Shown: positions 23,945-33,054 of the stretch, in pieces
Layout of the letters: each line of letters opens with the position of its first letter
Position numbering within the stretch: the first letter of the stretch is position 1
NCBI GenBank assembly: GCA_963807005.1
Contig: CAWDZK010000003.1
Location: 276,323-340,322, forward strand
DNA from: CAWDZK01 sp963807005
GTDB taxonomy: Bacteria; Actinomycetota; Actinomycetes; JACCUZ01
Length of the DNA stretch: 64,000 bases
Reading direction: 5' to 3'
Translations under genes and position numbers: made by a program
The notes under the pieces: model-generated
Databases searched by the model: none
The model's input: only the letters and a program-made list of their open reading frames with translations
Told to the model about the DNA's origin: nothing

Positions 23945-25192
23945 GTGAGCAGCGAGATCGTCGAGGTCCGCGGTCACCTCATCGACTCCGGGGTCCTGTC
24001 CCGGGTGCTCGACGACATCCTCGAGTACGGCGGCGACTACTCGATCGACAAGTTCGAGGTCGGCAAGACCCCGACCGACGAGTCGTACGCACGGCTGACG
24101 GTGAAGTCCGACAACGACGACGACAGCGCCCGGCTGGTCATGCGGCTGCAGACCCACGGGGTCAACCCCACCGACCCCGGCGAGGCCGTGCTGCGGGAGG
24201 TGGAGAAGGACGGGGTCTTCCCCGACGACTTCTACTCCACGACCAACCTGGAGACGGTGGTGCGCCTCGGCGGGCACTGGGTGCCGGTCGAGAACCCGGA
24301 GATGGACTGCGGCATCGTCGTCACCGGTGAGCGGGCCCGCACCATCGCCGTCAGCGAGATCCGCGCCGGTGACCAGGTCGTGTGCGGCGCCTCCGGCGTG
24401 AAGGTGGTCCCGCTGCCCGCCATCGACCGCAGTGCCGGCGGCTTCGAGTTCATGAACTCCGAGGTGTCCTCGGAGAAACCGCAGGCCCTGCTGGTCCGGC
24501 AGATCGCGCAGCAGATGCGCGACGTCAAGGCCGACGGCAAGAAGGTGCTGTGGGTGGGTGGACCGGCGGTGGTGCACACCGGCGCCGCTCCTGCGATGGT
24601 CGCGCTGGTCGAGGCGGGGTACGTCGACGTGCTCTTCGCCGGCAACGCGCTCGCGACGCACGACATCGAGGCGTCGCTGTACGGCACGTCGCTCGGCGTC
24701 GACCTCAAGCAGGGTCGCGGGGTCGAGCACGGTCACGAGCACCACATCCGGGCGATCAACCAGATCCGGAAGGCGGGGTCCATCGCGGCGGCGGTCGAGC
24801 AGGGCGTGCTCACCGGCGGCGTCATGCACGCGCTCGTGACCCACAAGAAGGACTTCGTCCTCGTCGGCTCGGTCCGTGACGACGGCCCGCTGCCGGACGT
24901 CTACACCGACGTCATCGAGGGCCAGCGCGCCATGCGCGGCGGCCTCAAGGACGTGGGCTACGCCATCATGGTGGCCACCATGCTGCACTCGGTGGCGACC
25001 GGGAACATCCTGCCCGCGTCGATCCCGCTGGTCTGCGTCGACATCAACCCGGCGACGGTGACCAAGCTGGCCGACCGCGGCTCCGCGCAGGCCCGCGGCA
25101 TCGTGACCGACATCGGGCTGTTCCTCGAGCAGCTCGCGCTGGAGCTCGCCCCGGCCTACCGCCAGGGCGAGCGCCCCGGCGAGGACGTCTGA
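23945..25192 (+). CDS. TIGR00300/LOR-SDH family protein, possible ornithine cyclodeaminase
   Basis: 415 residues covering the whole TIGR00300 family. The N-terminal LOR/SDH bifunctional domain (about 1-100) starts VEVRGHLIDSGVLSRVLDDI. The C-terminal dinucleotide-binding domain contains KVLWVGGPAVVHTGAAPAM and HEHHIRAINQIRKAGSI. Relatives include archaeal ornithine cyclodeaminase, which makes proline from ornithine, and the C-terminal part of cyanobacterial ArgZ/AgrE. No arginine-catabolism gene is adjacent, so the substrate is inferred from family only. GTG 23945 has GGAGG at 23932-23936. Confidence 0.82.
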   Translation: MSSEIVEVRGHLIDSGVLSRVLDDILEYGGDYSIDKFEVGKTPTDESYARLTVKSDNDDDSARLVMRLQTHGVNPTDPGEAVLREVEKDGVFPDDFYSTTNLETVVRLGGHWVPVENPEMDCGIVVTGERARTIAVSEIRAGDQVVCGASGVKVVPLPAIDRSAGGFEFMNSEVSSEKPQALLVRQIAQQMRDVKADGKKVLWVGGPAVVHTGAAPAMVALVEAGYVDVLFAGNALATHDIEASLYGTSLGVDLKQGRGVEHGHEHHIRAINQIRKAGSIAAAVEQGVLTGGVMHALVTHKKDFVLVGSVRDDGPLPDVYTDVIEGQRAMRGGLKDVGYAIMVATMLHSVATGNILPASIPLVCVDINPATVTKLADRGSAQARGIVTDIGLFLEQLALELAPAYRQGERPGEDV

Positions 25193-25199
25193 CCCCGCG

Positions 25200-25883
25200 T
25201 CAGGCGCCCGGCACCCGGACGGTGACCAGCACCGGCCGGTGGTCGCTGCCGACCGTGGCCCGGTGGTCGCCGACCACGTCGTAGCCGACGACCTCGACCC
25301 CGCTGGTCCCGAACGCCCCGTCGATGCGCCGCTCCGGTGCCATCGCCGGGTACGTCGGTCCGCTGCCCGGCCCCAGGTCGCGCAGGCCGGCCTCCTCGAG
25401 GTAGGTCCACCCGGCGCCGCCGGGCCGCTCGTTGAGGTCACCGGCGGCGAGCGCGTGCTCGGCACCCGCGGCCCGCAGCACCTCCATCCCCTGGCGCAGG
25501 TGGTCCAGCCGCTCGGTCGCGTGCAGCGGCAGGTGGATGCTCGCCACCGCCATCCTGGCCCCGGACTTGCGCACGACGGCTGCGGCGACGCCGCGGTCCG
25601 GCCAGCCGGGCCGGTAGTGCGACAACGCGAGCTCGGCCGAGCGCTCCACGTCGACCCGCAGGTGGGCGAGCAGCGCGGTGCCGCCGGTGGTCCCGCCGCC
25701 GGCGACGTAGAGCAGGCCGCACTCGCGGGCCAGCCGCGCGGCGCGAGCCCGCCAGCGGAGGAACTTCGGCGCCTCCTGGACGCACATCACGTCCGGCCCG
25801 ATCTCGCGCACCAACGACGTGAGGGCGGCGTTGTCGTCCCGCAGCCCGTGCAGGTTCCAGGACAGCACGCGCAGCTCGGTCAC
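25200..25883 (-). CDS. Endonuclease/exonuclease/phosphatase (EEP) family protein
   Basis: 227 residues, EEP fold. Catalytic landmarks in order are LSWNLHGLRDD (Asn), VMCVQEA (metal Glu), SIHLPLH, AAGDLNERPG (Asp/Asn) and GSDHRPVLVTV (the Asp-His pair). Possible substrates are a phosphodiester, sphingolipid or nucleic acid; nothing here distinguishes them. There is no signal peptide. TAGGGT lies six bases before the GTG start. It converges on the LOR/SDH gene with only seven bases between the stops. Confidence 0.88.
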   Translation of the reverse strand: MTELRVLSWNLHGLRDDNAALTSLVREIGPDVMCVQEAPKFLRWRARAARLARECGLLYVAGGGTTGGTALLAHLRVDVERSAELALSHYRPGWPDRGVAAAVVRKSGARMAVASIHLPLHATERLDHLRQGMEVLRAAGAEHALAAGDLNERPGGAGWTYLEEAGLRDLGPGSGPTYPAMAPERRIDGAFGTSGVEVVGYDVVGDHRATVGSDHRPVLVTVRVPGA

Positions 25884-25912
25884 GCGACGACCCTAGGGTG
25901 CGCGTGCGGCGG

Positions 25913-27174
25913 CTACTTCAGCAGCCGGACGTCGATCGGTCCCGGCACGGTGCCGGCACCCGACGAGGTGACCAGCACGGCACTTCCTTGACCAAGGTTC
26001 AGGCTGCTGACGACCACTCGCGCGCCCGCGACGAGCGATGCCGAGTTCCGGAGGCGTAGTTGCGCGGTCCGGATGTAGAGCGACTCAGAAAGCGTGACGT
26101 TACCGTCTACATCCAGTCGACGCGTGTTGCCCGTATCGGCGACGATCGAGTACCCGCTCAGCGTCCCCCCGCTGACATCTACGGTGCCGCCGGACTGGAC
26201 CTGGAACCTGCCGCCGTTGCCACTGCAAGACGTGGGCGCCGTCGAGTCCCCGCAGGTCAGGTAGATCGTTGCCGACAGTCCGGAAAGCTGACCACCGGAC
26301 CGCACCCGCAGCCGGTCCGTCACGGTGATGAGTCCGGACGCGGAGCACGGCCCCGTGACCTCGATGCGGTCGTAGACGCCCTGGGTCAGGCTGGGCTGGG
26401 CGCCTCCACCGATGCCGCAGGTGACGGTACCGGGGTTGGGTGAACCGAGCGGCGTGGGCACCGCGCTGAACGGGTCGCTCGGCGCGGCCGAGATCCGCGG
26501 GTCCGGGCTGTAGGGACCGGTCGGCGGGTTCGGTGGGCTGGCGAAGGTGAGCACTCCCCCGTCCCGCACCTCGACGAAGCCGTTGTTGGACCCGTTGGTG
26601 CGGACCCGACCGGTGGCTGCGGCAAAGGAGTCGCCCCCCTGCACGGTCACCGGCCCGCGCGTGTCCAGGTGGCCGAGGACGCACAGCCCGCAGCCCGGCA
26701 CCGGCTCCTGCCGGACCTGGGCCTGGGTCGTCGCCGAGACGTCGATGCCGGAGTACCCGAAGATGGCCCCGAGCCCCACGACGGATCTCTCGCGTCGGAA
26801 GCGTCACCGCACCTGGTCGGCCCGGTCGCCGTAGTCGTGCACAGCGATGCAGGGGTCTCCGCCGGAGCCTGAGCCCAACCGGCAGGCGGCGCCGCTAGCG
26901 GACACAGGCCCAGTCTGGTCTGGCCGATGTTCTCCCGCGACGGAGTGCCGGACCACGTCTGCGAGCATCGCGTCAGACCGGGCCGCCTCCTTGCTGGGCG
27001 ATCTCATTCGCGCCGGCAAGAGCGGCCGAGTCCGCGGTGTCCTGCGCCAGCGCGCGCAGGCTGCGGGCGTCGCCGAGGTCGACCACGATCGCGGCGAAGC
27101 CGAACATCACCAGCGCGAAGACCGCGACGAGGATGGCGATCGCGCCCTCGTCGCGTTGGTCGCGCTACCCGCAC
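25913..27174 (-). pseudogene. TadG-like pilus-assembly protein with several frameshifts
   Basis: Pieces in successive frames rebuild a TadG-type protein of about 415 residues. The N-terminal helix DEGAIAILVAVFALVMFGFA is followed by VVDLGDARSLRALAQDTADS and AALAGANEIAQQGGG (frame ending at 26973). SDAMLADVVRHSVAGEH follows in the next frame (to 26804), then VTLPTREIRR, then an open stretch from about 26779 to the stop at 25913. That last part is rich in Gly, Ser and Thr with beta-rich repeats (SGGQLSG, SGGTVDVSGGTLSG). At least three frame changes are needed, plus one at the 5' end. The likely start, GTG 27174, overlaps the tadE stop. TadG proteins are pseudopilin-like and may anchor or tip the Flp pilus. 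Confidence 0.75.
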
Positions 27175-27707
27175 CACGACCAGCCGCCGGGAGGAGGAGC
27201 CGTGATGCTGTGCCCGCCAGCCCGGTACCGCTCGGCGCGCGACGCGTGTCCTGCTCGATCCTCATCCGGAGCGCGGTCTGGGTCGTTCCGCCGCCCGGCA
27301 GCGGCGAGTATCCGGTGACTCCTTTGTTGGTACACCACGACACAGACACCGCATGTCGCCCTGGCTCCAGCCACCCGGCGGTCGTCCTACTCACCATCGC
27401 GTACGTCTCGCCGGCGCTGGCGCCGGTCTCGGTGACAGCAAGGCAGGCCAGCTTGCGCATGGTTCGCCGGTGCCGACGACGTTGACGAGACCGAGCAGTC
27501 GCCCGCGTCGAAGTTCTCCACGACGCCCTGACGGGCGGCCTCGCGGACACCGGACCGGGCGCCGAGCGTGTTGGAGAAGTACAGGCCGTAGTCGATGATC
27601 CCGAAGACCAGGATCAGCAGCACCGGCACGACGAGGGCGAACTCGAGCGCGGCCGCGCCGCTGTCGCGGCCGGGTGCCGGCTTCCTCGTCATCTCGTCCC
27701 GCCCCAT
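27165..27707 (-). pseudogene. TadE-like minor pilin/assembly protein with frameshifts
   Basis: The first 75 residues are unambiguous TadE. RDSGAAALEFALVVPVLLIL is followed by VFGIIDYGLYFSNTLGARSG, with the TadE transmembrane segment and its conserved Glu. The frame breaks near 27454. It continues in another frame as LACLAVTETGASAGETYAMV and GVTGYSPLPGGGTTQTALRM. It returns for the C-terminus ITAPPPGGWSWCG with TAG at 27165-27167. At least two frameshifts are needed. The tadG start overlaps the stop, so tadE-tadG form a pair 7 kb from the main tad cluster and on the opposite strand. Confidence 0.75.
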
Positions 27708-27814
27708 GGCTGACCTCGAACCGCACCGCCCCGCGGCAGGCTGGTCCGCCGACCGCCCCGAGCGGCCCGTCCACTCTGCTCCATCGTCGCGACGAAGGGG
27801 CCGGTTTAGCGAGA

Positions 27815-28774
27815 TTAGCGGTACCGCGCGAGGTCGGCGGCGCCCACCAGCCCCGCGTCGTTGCCGAGCTCGGCGAGCAGCACCCGGGCGGTCGGTCGCC
27901 GGCCGTGGCCGGTGAGCAGCTCCTCGAACGCGGCCCGGGTGGGCTGCAGGACCAGGTCGCCCGCCTCGGACACCCCGCCGCCGAGGACGAAGGACTCCGG
28001 GTCGAGCACCGCCGCCAGGTCGGCCAGGCCCTGGCCCAGCCAGTGCCCGAGGGCGTCGAACGCGGCCTTCGCGACCGGGTCCCCCCGCTGGGCGGCCTCG
28101 GTCACGTGCTGTCCGGAGATGCCCTCCGGTGTCCCGTCGCCGAGCCCGAGCAGGATCTCGGCCTCCGCGCGCGACTCGGCGGCCCGCTCGCGGGCGTCGC
28201 GCACGAGTGCTCCCCCGCTCGCGTACTGCTCCCAGCAGCCGCGCTGCCCGCACCCGCACTGGCGGCCGTTCTCGACCATCTGGATGTGCCCGATCTCGGC
28301 GCCGACGCCGAAGCCGCCGCGGTACAGCTGCCGGTCGACCACGATGCCGCCGCCGACGCCGGTGCCCACCGTCACGCAGACCAGGAACCGGTCCTCGCGG
28401 CCGGCGCCGAACCGCGCCTCGCCCCACGCCGCTGCGTTGGCGTCGTTCTCGACCACGACGGGTAGCCCGACCCGCTGCTCGACCTCGGTCTGCAGCGGCC
28501 CGTCGCGCCAGCCCAGCAGGTTGGGCGCGAAGTACACCGTGGAGCGGGCCGCGTCGACGAAGCCGGCGATGCCGATGCCCACCGCCTCGATGTCCTGCTC
28601 GTTCTCATGACCCGCCCGCAACGTCTCGATGACCGACGTGATCGCCGTCGTCGTGGCCTCGGCGTCCCTGGCCGGCGTCTCCGCCCGGTGCTGGGACACG
28701 ATCGTCCCGTCCTCGGCCACCACCCCGCCGGCGACCTTGGTGCCCCCGACGTCCACCCCGATGGTCAGGCTCAC
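27815..28774 (-). CDS. glkA: ROK-family glucokinase
   Basis: 319 residues. The ATP phosphate loop is GVDVGGTKVAGG, the sugar site is ENDANAAAWGEA, and GAEIGHIQ carries catalytic contacts. The ROK zinc motif CGCGQRGCWEQ lies near residue 180. It phosphorylates glucose with ATP and may support carbon-catabolite control, as GlkA does in Streptomyces. GTG 28774 overlaps the stop of the upstream small gene (GTGA), so translation is coupled. The longer open frame upstream to 28906 lacks similarity. Confidence 0.92.
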   Translation of the reverse strand: MSLTIGVDVGGTKVAGGVVAEDGTIVSQHRAETPARDAEATTTAITSVIETLRAGHENEQDIEAVGIGIAGFVDAARSTVYFAPNLLGWRDGPLQTEVEQRVGLPVVVENDANAAAWGEARFGAGREDRFLVCVTVGTGVGGGIVVDRQLYRGGFGVGAEIGHIQMVENGRQCGCGQRGCWEQYASGGALVRDARERAAESRAEAEILLGLGDGTPEGISGQHVTEAAQRGDPVAKAAFDALGHWLGQGLADLAAVLDPESFVLGGGVSEAGDLVLQPTRAAFEELLTGHGRRPTARVLLAELGNDAGLVGAADLARYR

Positions 28775-29085
28775 CGTCGATGGCCGTGCTCGAGGGCTCG
28801 CAGCGCCGCGCCGAGCGAGGAGACGGCTTCGGCGAGGTGCTGGTAGACCTCGGGGCTCACGTCGCCCAGGGCCCGGCGGACCCGGCAGTACGGGCAGCCC
28901 TGGCACTCGGGTGGCGGCGCCTCGGCCGTCGCCTCGGCCCAGACGTCCCGTCCTGACTCGGCGCTCGCGGAGCGCGCCGACTGGGCGGCGAGCCAGAGGT
29001 GCGCCACGTCGACCAGCTTCGCGGCCTCGTCGGCCATCGAGCCGTGCGGCGGGTGCCGGTCGGACGACCGTGCGCTCTCGGTCAC
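28771..29085 (-). CDS. Small conserved protein with CxGCPxC motif
   Basis: 104 residues, function unknown. The middle part (DEAAKLVDVAHLWLAAQSA) is helical. The motif CQGCPYCRVRRAL then places three closely spaced cysteines, which could bind a metal, and VYQHLAEAVSSLGAALRAL follows. Start and stop overlap the neighbours by four bases on each side (GTGA type), making a three-gene unit SRPBCC, this protein, glucokinase. The same trio is seen in other actinobacteria, which supports a real gene. Confidence 0.75.
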   Translation of the reverse strand: MTESARSSDRHPPHGSMADEAAKLVDVAHLWLAAQSARSASAESGRDVWAEATAEAPPPECQGCPYCRVRRALGDVSPEVYQHLAEAVSSLGAALRALEHGHRR

Positions 29086-29528
29086 GGCGTACGGTCCTCC
29101 ACCCGCTTCTTGAGCTCCTTCAGCGCCGTGTCGATGATGACCTTCTCCGCCTTGCGCTTGATCATCCCGAGCATCGGGATCTTGACGTCGACGACCAGCT
29201 GGTAGGTCACCGTGGTCGAGCCGTCGCCGTTGTCGGCGAGCAGGTAGGCGCCGTCCATGGTCTTCACGATCTGCTCCGCCTCGACCAGGCTCCAGCGCAC
29301 CTCCTGCTGGCCCTTCCAGGTGTACGCCAGCGTGTAGGAGTCCTTGATCGCCCCGGCGTCCAGCTTGAACCAGACCTCCTCGGGGCGGCCGCCCGAGCCG
29401 GTCGAGCGAACCTCGACCTGCTTCACGGCCCCGGTCCACTCTGGGTAGGCGTCGAAGTCGGAGATGACGGCCATCACGTCCGCCGGGGCAGCGTCGACAC
29501 TGATGCTGGACTCGGTGCGCTCCGCCAT
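29082..29528 (-). CDS. SRPBCC-fold (START-like/polyketide cyclase family) protein
   Basis: 148 residues. The sequence fits the helix-grip fold throughout: SSISVDAAPADVMAVISDFDAYPEWTG at the N-terminus, then strands such as SYTLAYTWKG and TVTYQLVVDVKIPMLGM, and a long C-terminal helix (KAEKVIIDTALKELKKRVED). Such proteins bind hydrophobic ligands, and the substrate is unknown. The ATG follows TAGCCT by seven bases (leaderless pattern). It overlaps the next gene. Mycobacterial Rv2185c in the syntenic segment belongs to the same fold. Confidence 0.85.
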   Translation of the reverse strand: MAERTESSISVDAAPADVMAVISDFDAYPEWTGAVKQVEVRSTGSGGRPEEVWFKLDAGAIKDSYTLAYTWKGQQEVRWSLVEAEQIVKTMDGAYLLADNGDGSTTVTYQLVVDVKIPMLGMIKRKAEKVIIDTALKELKKRVEDRTP

Positions 29529-29561
29529 GCGGCAGAGGCTACTGGAGCGTTGCAGCCGGGC

Positions 29562-30032
29562 TCAGACCAGCGCGCCCAGCACCGCCATGACCAGGAAGCA
29601 CAGCAGCATCGCGGCCGTCGCTCCACCGACCATCAGCAGCGCCTTCTTGCCGGTCGTGTCGACCAGGCCCGACACCGCCCCGAGCGGGTTGCCCCCTTCG
29701 GTGACGGTCAGCTCGGCGAGCATCTCGTCGGCCAGCCGGGCCACCTCGTCCGGCGTGGCCGCGGCCACGGGGTGACCGGCAGCAGACCGGGCGTGCTTGC
29801 CGCCGGCCGCCGGCGCGTCGGTCGACCTCGGGACTCCGGTGCCGGACTCGTCCCCCTCAGCAGCCGGGCCGGTCACGTCCGTCGCCGTGCCGTGCGGTAC
29901 CTCGACCGGCGCGGGCGGCTCCGCGGGCGGCGGCCGCAGGTCGGCGTAGCAGAGCGAGCACCACTCGCTGCCGGCGCGCAGCGACGCCGAGCACCGCGGG
30001 CAGCGCACCGACTCCTCGGTCGAGATGCTCAC
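29562..30032 (-). CDS. Zinc-ribbon protein with C-terminal membrane anchor
   Basis: 156 residues. CPRC and CSLC (about 11-31) form an N-terminal zinc ribbon, followed by a disordered Pro/Ala/Gly linker (about 35-95). A helical segment, DEVARLADEMLAELTV, comes next, and one membrane helix near the end (ALLMVGGATAAMLLCFLVMAVLGAL). It is probably tail-anchored with the ribbon in the cytoplasm. Function unknown. Its GTG start overlaps the stop of the upstream SRPBCC gene by three bases. Confidence 0.75.
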   Translation of the reverse strand: MSISTEESVRCPRCSASLRAGSEWCSLCYADLRPPPAEPPAPVEVPHGTATDVTGPAAEGDESGTGVPRSTDAPAAGGKHARSAAGHPVAAATPDEVARLADEMLAELTVTEGGNPLGAVSGLVDTTGKKALLMVGGATAAMLLCFLVMAVLGALV

Positions 30033-30391
30033 GTCACCCTTTCGGCCCCCTCAAGCCGATCCTTGAGCGCGAACGCCGCCGACTTCCAGGCCCGGACCCG
30101 GCGCTCCCGGACCCGCCGGAGCCGGCGGTCGCTCCATGGTTCGGGCGGGTCGACGCGCAGGTACCAGTGCAGGACGGTGCCCGCGCGGACCGGCTCGAGC
30201 CAGATCTCCATGCTGCCCGTGAGCGCACCGCGCACCGCCCACTGGATGCCCTTCACCCCGCGGTCCCGTGTCACGGTGAGCCGCAGGTCCGGCCACCACC
30301 CCGGCCAGGCGCTCACCTCGCCCACCTCGGCCGCGACCGTCTCCGGCGGGCAGGCCACGAAGGTGTCGTCGGCGATGTCCAGGGCGGCCAC
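30029..30391 (-). CDS. Second SRPBCC-fold protein
   Basis: 120 residues. ALDIADDTFVACPPETVAAEVG is followed by WPGWWPDLRL, VRGALTGSMEIWLEP and VLHWYLRVDPP, matching small SRPBCC/polyketide-cyclase proteins, then an Arg-rich helix. It is shorter than the first SRPBCC gene and not its close copy. It is paired by overlap with the zinc-ribbon gene and diverges from the acyl-CoA ligase gene across about 110 nt. Its ligand is unknown. Confidence 0.78.
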   Translation of the reverse strand: MAALDIADDTFVACPPETVAAEVGEVSAWPGWWPDLRLTVTRDRGVKGIQWAVRGALTGSMEIWLEPVRAGTVLHWYLRVDPPEPWSDRRLRRVRERRVRAWKSAAFALKDRLEGAERVT

Positions 30392-30421
30392 CGGGTCAGG
30401 ATGCCGCGTCGGACCGAGTGG

Positions 30422-30450
30422 CTGACGCTCGGGCTACCGGCAAGTAGGGT
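30422..30450 (+). promoter_or_regulatory. Promoter upstream of the acyl-CoA ligase gene
   Basis: CTGACG at 30422-30427 and TAGGGT at 30445-30450 are separated by 17 bp, a good vegetative -35/-10 pair. They would start a transcript about 45 nt before GTG 30502, which has its own GAGGAG ribosome site. Confidence 0.55.
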
Positions 30451-30501
30451 CGAGGTGAGTTCCGGAAGAGCAATCGTGCCGACACGAGGAGCGCATCGAC
30501 C

Positions 30502-32307
30502 GTGGACGAGTACACCTCCCCCGTACTGGCTCCTGCCGCGACGACGGGAAACCTCAGCGACATCATCGTCGACAACGCCGTGCAGGCACCGCACAAGGTG
30601 GTGTTCAAGCGCCGGGTCGGGGAGCGCTGGGTCGACGTGACCTGCAGCGAGTTCCTCACCCAGGTCAACGGCGTCGCGAAGGGTCTGATGGCGGCCGGCA
30701 TCGGTGCGGGCGACCGGGTCGGACTCATGTCCAAGACGCGGTACGAGTGGACCCTGCTCGACTTCGCGATCTGGACCGCCGGGGCGGTGACGGTCCCCAT
30801 CTACGAGACCTCGTCCGCGGAGCAGGTCCAGTGGATCCTCAGCGACTCCGGTGCGGTCGCCTGCCTCGTCGAGAGCCCCGACCACCTCGCCGTGGTGAAC
30901 GAGGTGCGCGGCACGCTGGGCGACCTGGACAACGTCTGGACCATCGAGGCCGGGGCCGTCGACGAGCTCACGGCCAGCGGCGGCGATGTCACCGACGCCG
31001 ACCTGGAAGCCCGCCGGACGACGGCGACACCGGACGACCTGGCGACGATCATCTACACCTCGGGCACGACCGGCCGGCCGAAGGGCTGCGAGCTCACCCA
31101 CAGCAACTTCCTCTACGAGGCCGCCAACGTCATCAGCGTCAAGGATGCCGACGCCACGCTGGCGAAGGTGTTCCAGGACGAGAACGCCTCCACGCTGCTG
31201 TTCCTGCCGCTCGCGCACGTCTTCGCCCGGATGATCGAGGTCGGCGTCGTCATGGCGCGGGCCGAGCTGGGCCACACCGCCGACGTCAAGAACCTGCTGG
31301 CCGACCTGGCGACCTTCAAGCCGACGTTCATCCTGTCGGTGCCGCGGGTGTTCGAGAAGGTGTACAACTCCTCGGCGCAGAAGGCCGAGGCCGCAGGCAA
31401 GGGCAAGATCTTCCACGCCGCCGCCGACACCGCGATCGCCTACAGCGAGGCGCTCGACCACGGCGGCCCCGGCCTCGGGCTGCGCGTCAAGCACGCGGTC
31501 TTCGACAAGCTCGTCTACGTCAAGCTCCGCGATGCCCTCGGCGGCCGGGTGCGCTGGGCGGTCTCCGGCGGGGCGCCGCTCGGGACCAGGCTGGGGCACT
31601 TCTACCGGGGCATCGGGCTCAACGTCCTGGAGGGCTACGGGCTGACCGAGACCACCGCCGCGTCGACGGTCTGCACCCCCGGCATGATGAAGATCGGCAC
31701 GGTGGGAAGGCCGATCCCGGGAGCCTCGGTCCGGATCGCCGAGGACGGGGAGGTGCTCGTCAAGGGGGGCCAGGTCTTCACCGGCTACTACAACAACCCG
31801 GCCGCCACCGCCGAGACGCTCCGGGACGGCTGGCTCTCCACCGGTGACATCGGTGAGCTCGACGAGGACGGCTGCCTGCGGATCACCGGGCGCAAGAAGG
31901 AGCTCATCGTCACCGCGGCCGGGAAGAACGTCGCGCCGGCGGTGCTGGAGGACCGGCTGCGCGCGCACCGCCTGGTCAGCCAGTGCATCGTCGTCGGCGA
32001 CGCCCAGCCCTACATCGCCTGCCTGATCACCCTCGACGAGGAGGCCTTGCCCGCCTGGCTGGAGCTGCACGGCAAGGGTGGGATGTCCCTGGGCGACGCC
32101 GCGGACGACCCGGAGGTGATCGCCGAGATCCAGACGGCGGTCGACGACGCGAACAAGGCGGTCTCCAAGGCCGAGGCCATCAAGAAGTTCAAGATCCTTC
32201 CGATCGAGTGGACCGAGGAGAGCGGTGCGCTGACCCCCTCGATGAAGCTCAAGCGCAGCGTGGTCATGAAGGACCATGCTGCTGAGGTCGACTCGCTCTA
32301 CTCCTAG
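30502..32307 (+). CDS. Long-chain fatty acid-CoA ligase (FadD15-like)
   Basis: 601 residues, AMP-forming acyl-CoA synthetase. It activates long-chain fatty acids to acyl-CoA through an acyl-adenylate. The P-loop-like YTSGTTGRPKGCELTHSN is followed by VLEGYGLTET (adenine site), STGDIGELDEDGCLRITGRKKE and the C-terminal domain with the hinge Asp and catalytic Lys region (LTPSMKLKR). Length and blocks match the mycobacterial FadD15/bacterial long-chain group. Synteny with Rv2187 (next to pimB in mycobacteria) supports this, although here the pilus cluster intervenes. Confidence 0.93.
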   Translation: MDEYTSPVLAPAATTGNLSDIIVDNAVQAPHKVVFKRRVGERWVDVTCSEFLTQVNGVAKGLMAAGIGAGDRVGLMSKTRYEWTLLDFAIWTAGAVTVPIYETSSAEQVQWILSDSGAVACLVESPDHLAVVNEVRGTLGDLDNVWTIEAGAVDELTASGGDVTDADLEARRTTATPDDLATIIYTSGTTGRPKGCELTHSNFLYEAANVISVKDADATLAKVFQDENASTLLFLPLAHVFARMIEVGVVMARAELGHTADVKNLLADLATFKPTFILSVPRVFEKVYNSSAQKAEAAGKGKIFHAAADTAIAYSEALDHGGPGLGLRVKHAVFDKLVYVKLRDALGGRVRWAVSGGAPLGTRLGHFYRGIGLNVLEGYGLTETTAASTVCTPGMMKIGTVGRPIPGASVRIAEDGEVLVKGGQVFTGYYNNPAATAETLRDGWLSTGDIGELDEDGCLRITGRKKELIVTAAGKNVAPAVLEDRLRAHRLVSQCIVVGDAQPYIACLITLDEEALPAWLELHGKGGMSLGDAADDPEVIAEIQTAVDDANKAVSKAEAIKKFKILPIEWTEESGALTPSMKLKRSVVMKDHAAEVDSLYS

Positions 32308-32346
32308 ACCGCCCCTGCCGGGCGGATCTGCGGGAGGATCCTCGGC

Positions 32347-33054
32347 ATGTCCCCCGTCGTCGAGGTGCGCGACCTCACCGTGCACTTCGGCCCGGTCCCT
32401 GCCGTCGACCACGTCGACCTCACCCTGGCCCCGGGGGCGTCGGTCGCCCTGGTGGGCCGCAACGGGGCGGGCAAGTCGACCACGCTGCGGGTGCTCGCCG
32501 GTGTGCTCCCCCCGAGCGGTGGCACGGTGCGCGTGGCCGGGGTGGACGCCGTACGCGACCCGTCCGCGGCGAAGTCGCGGGTGGGCTACTGCCCCGACGT
32601 GGGCGGCCTGATCCCGCGCGCCACCCCCTGGGAGCACCTCGAGCTGGCCGCGACGCTGCGGCGGCTGCCGGACGGCTGGCAGCAGCGCGGGTCCGACCTG
32701 CTCGAGCGGTTCGACCTGGGGGGCGTGGCGGACCGCATCACCGCGGGCTTCAGCCACGGGATGGGCCGCCGGATGTCGGTGGTGCTCGCGGCCTTCCACC
32801 AACCAGACGTGCTGCTCCTCGACGAGCCCTTCGACGGGGTCGACCCGCTGGGCGTCGAGGCCACCATGACGGTGATCGAGGAGCACCGGCTGATGGGGTC
32901 GGCGGTGCTGGTCTCCACCCACCTGCTCGACCTGGCCGTCCAGGCGTGCGAGGAGGCCGTCGTCCTGCGCCGGGGCTCGGTGGTCGCCGCCGCACCGGCC
33001 GCCGAGCTGGCCGGCGCGGACGGCGCGGCCCGCTACCGGTCCCTGCTGTCGTGA
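32347..33054 (+). CDS. ABC transporter ATP-binding protein
   Basis: 235 residues, single nucleotide-binding domain. Walker A is GRNGAGKST at 37-45. The ABC signature is the divergent FSHGMGRRM in place of LSGGQ. Walker B is VLLLDEPFDGVD, and the switch His is in STHLLD. The sequence is typical of export-type ABC-2 systems. Its stop overlaps the start of the permease gene (GTGA), so the two form a transporter. The cargo is unknown. Confidence 0.9.
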   Translation: MSPVVEVRDLTVHFGPVPAVDHVDLTLAPGASVALVGRNGAGKSTTLRVLAGVLPPSGGTVRVAGVDAVRDPSAAKSRVGYCPDVGGLIPRATPWEHLELAATLRRLPDGWQQRGSDLLERFDLGGVADRITAGFSHGMGRRMSVVLAAFHQPDVLLLDEPFDGVDPLGVEATMTVIEEHRLMGSAVLVSTHLLDLAVQACEEAVVLRRGSVVAAAPAAELAGADGAARYRSLLS

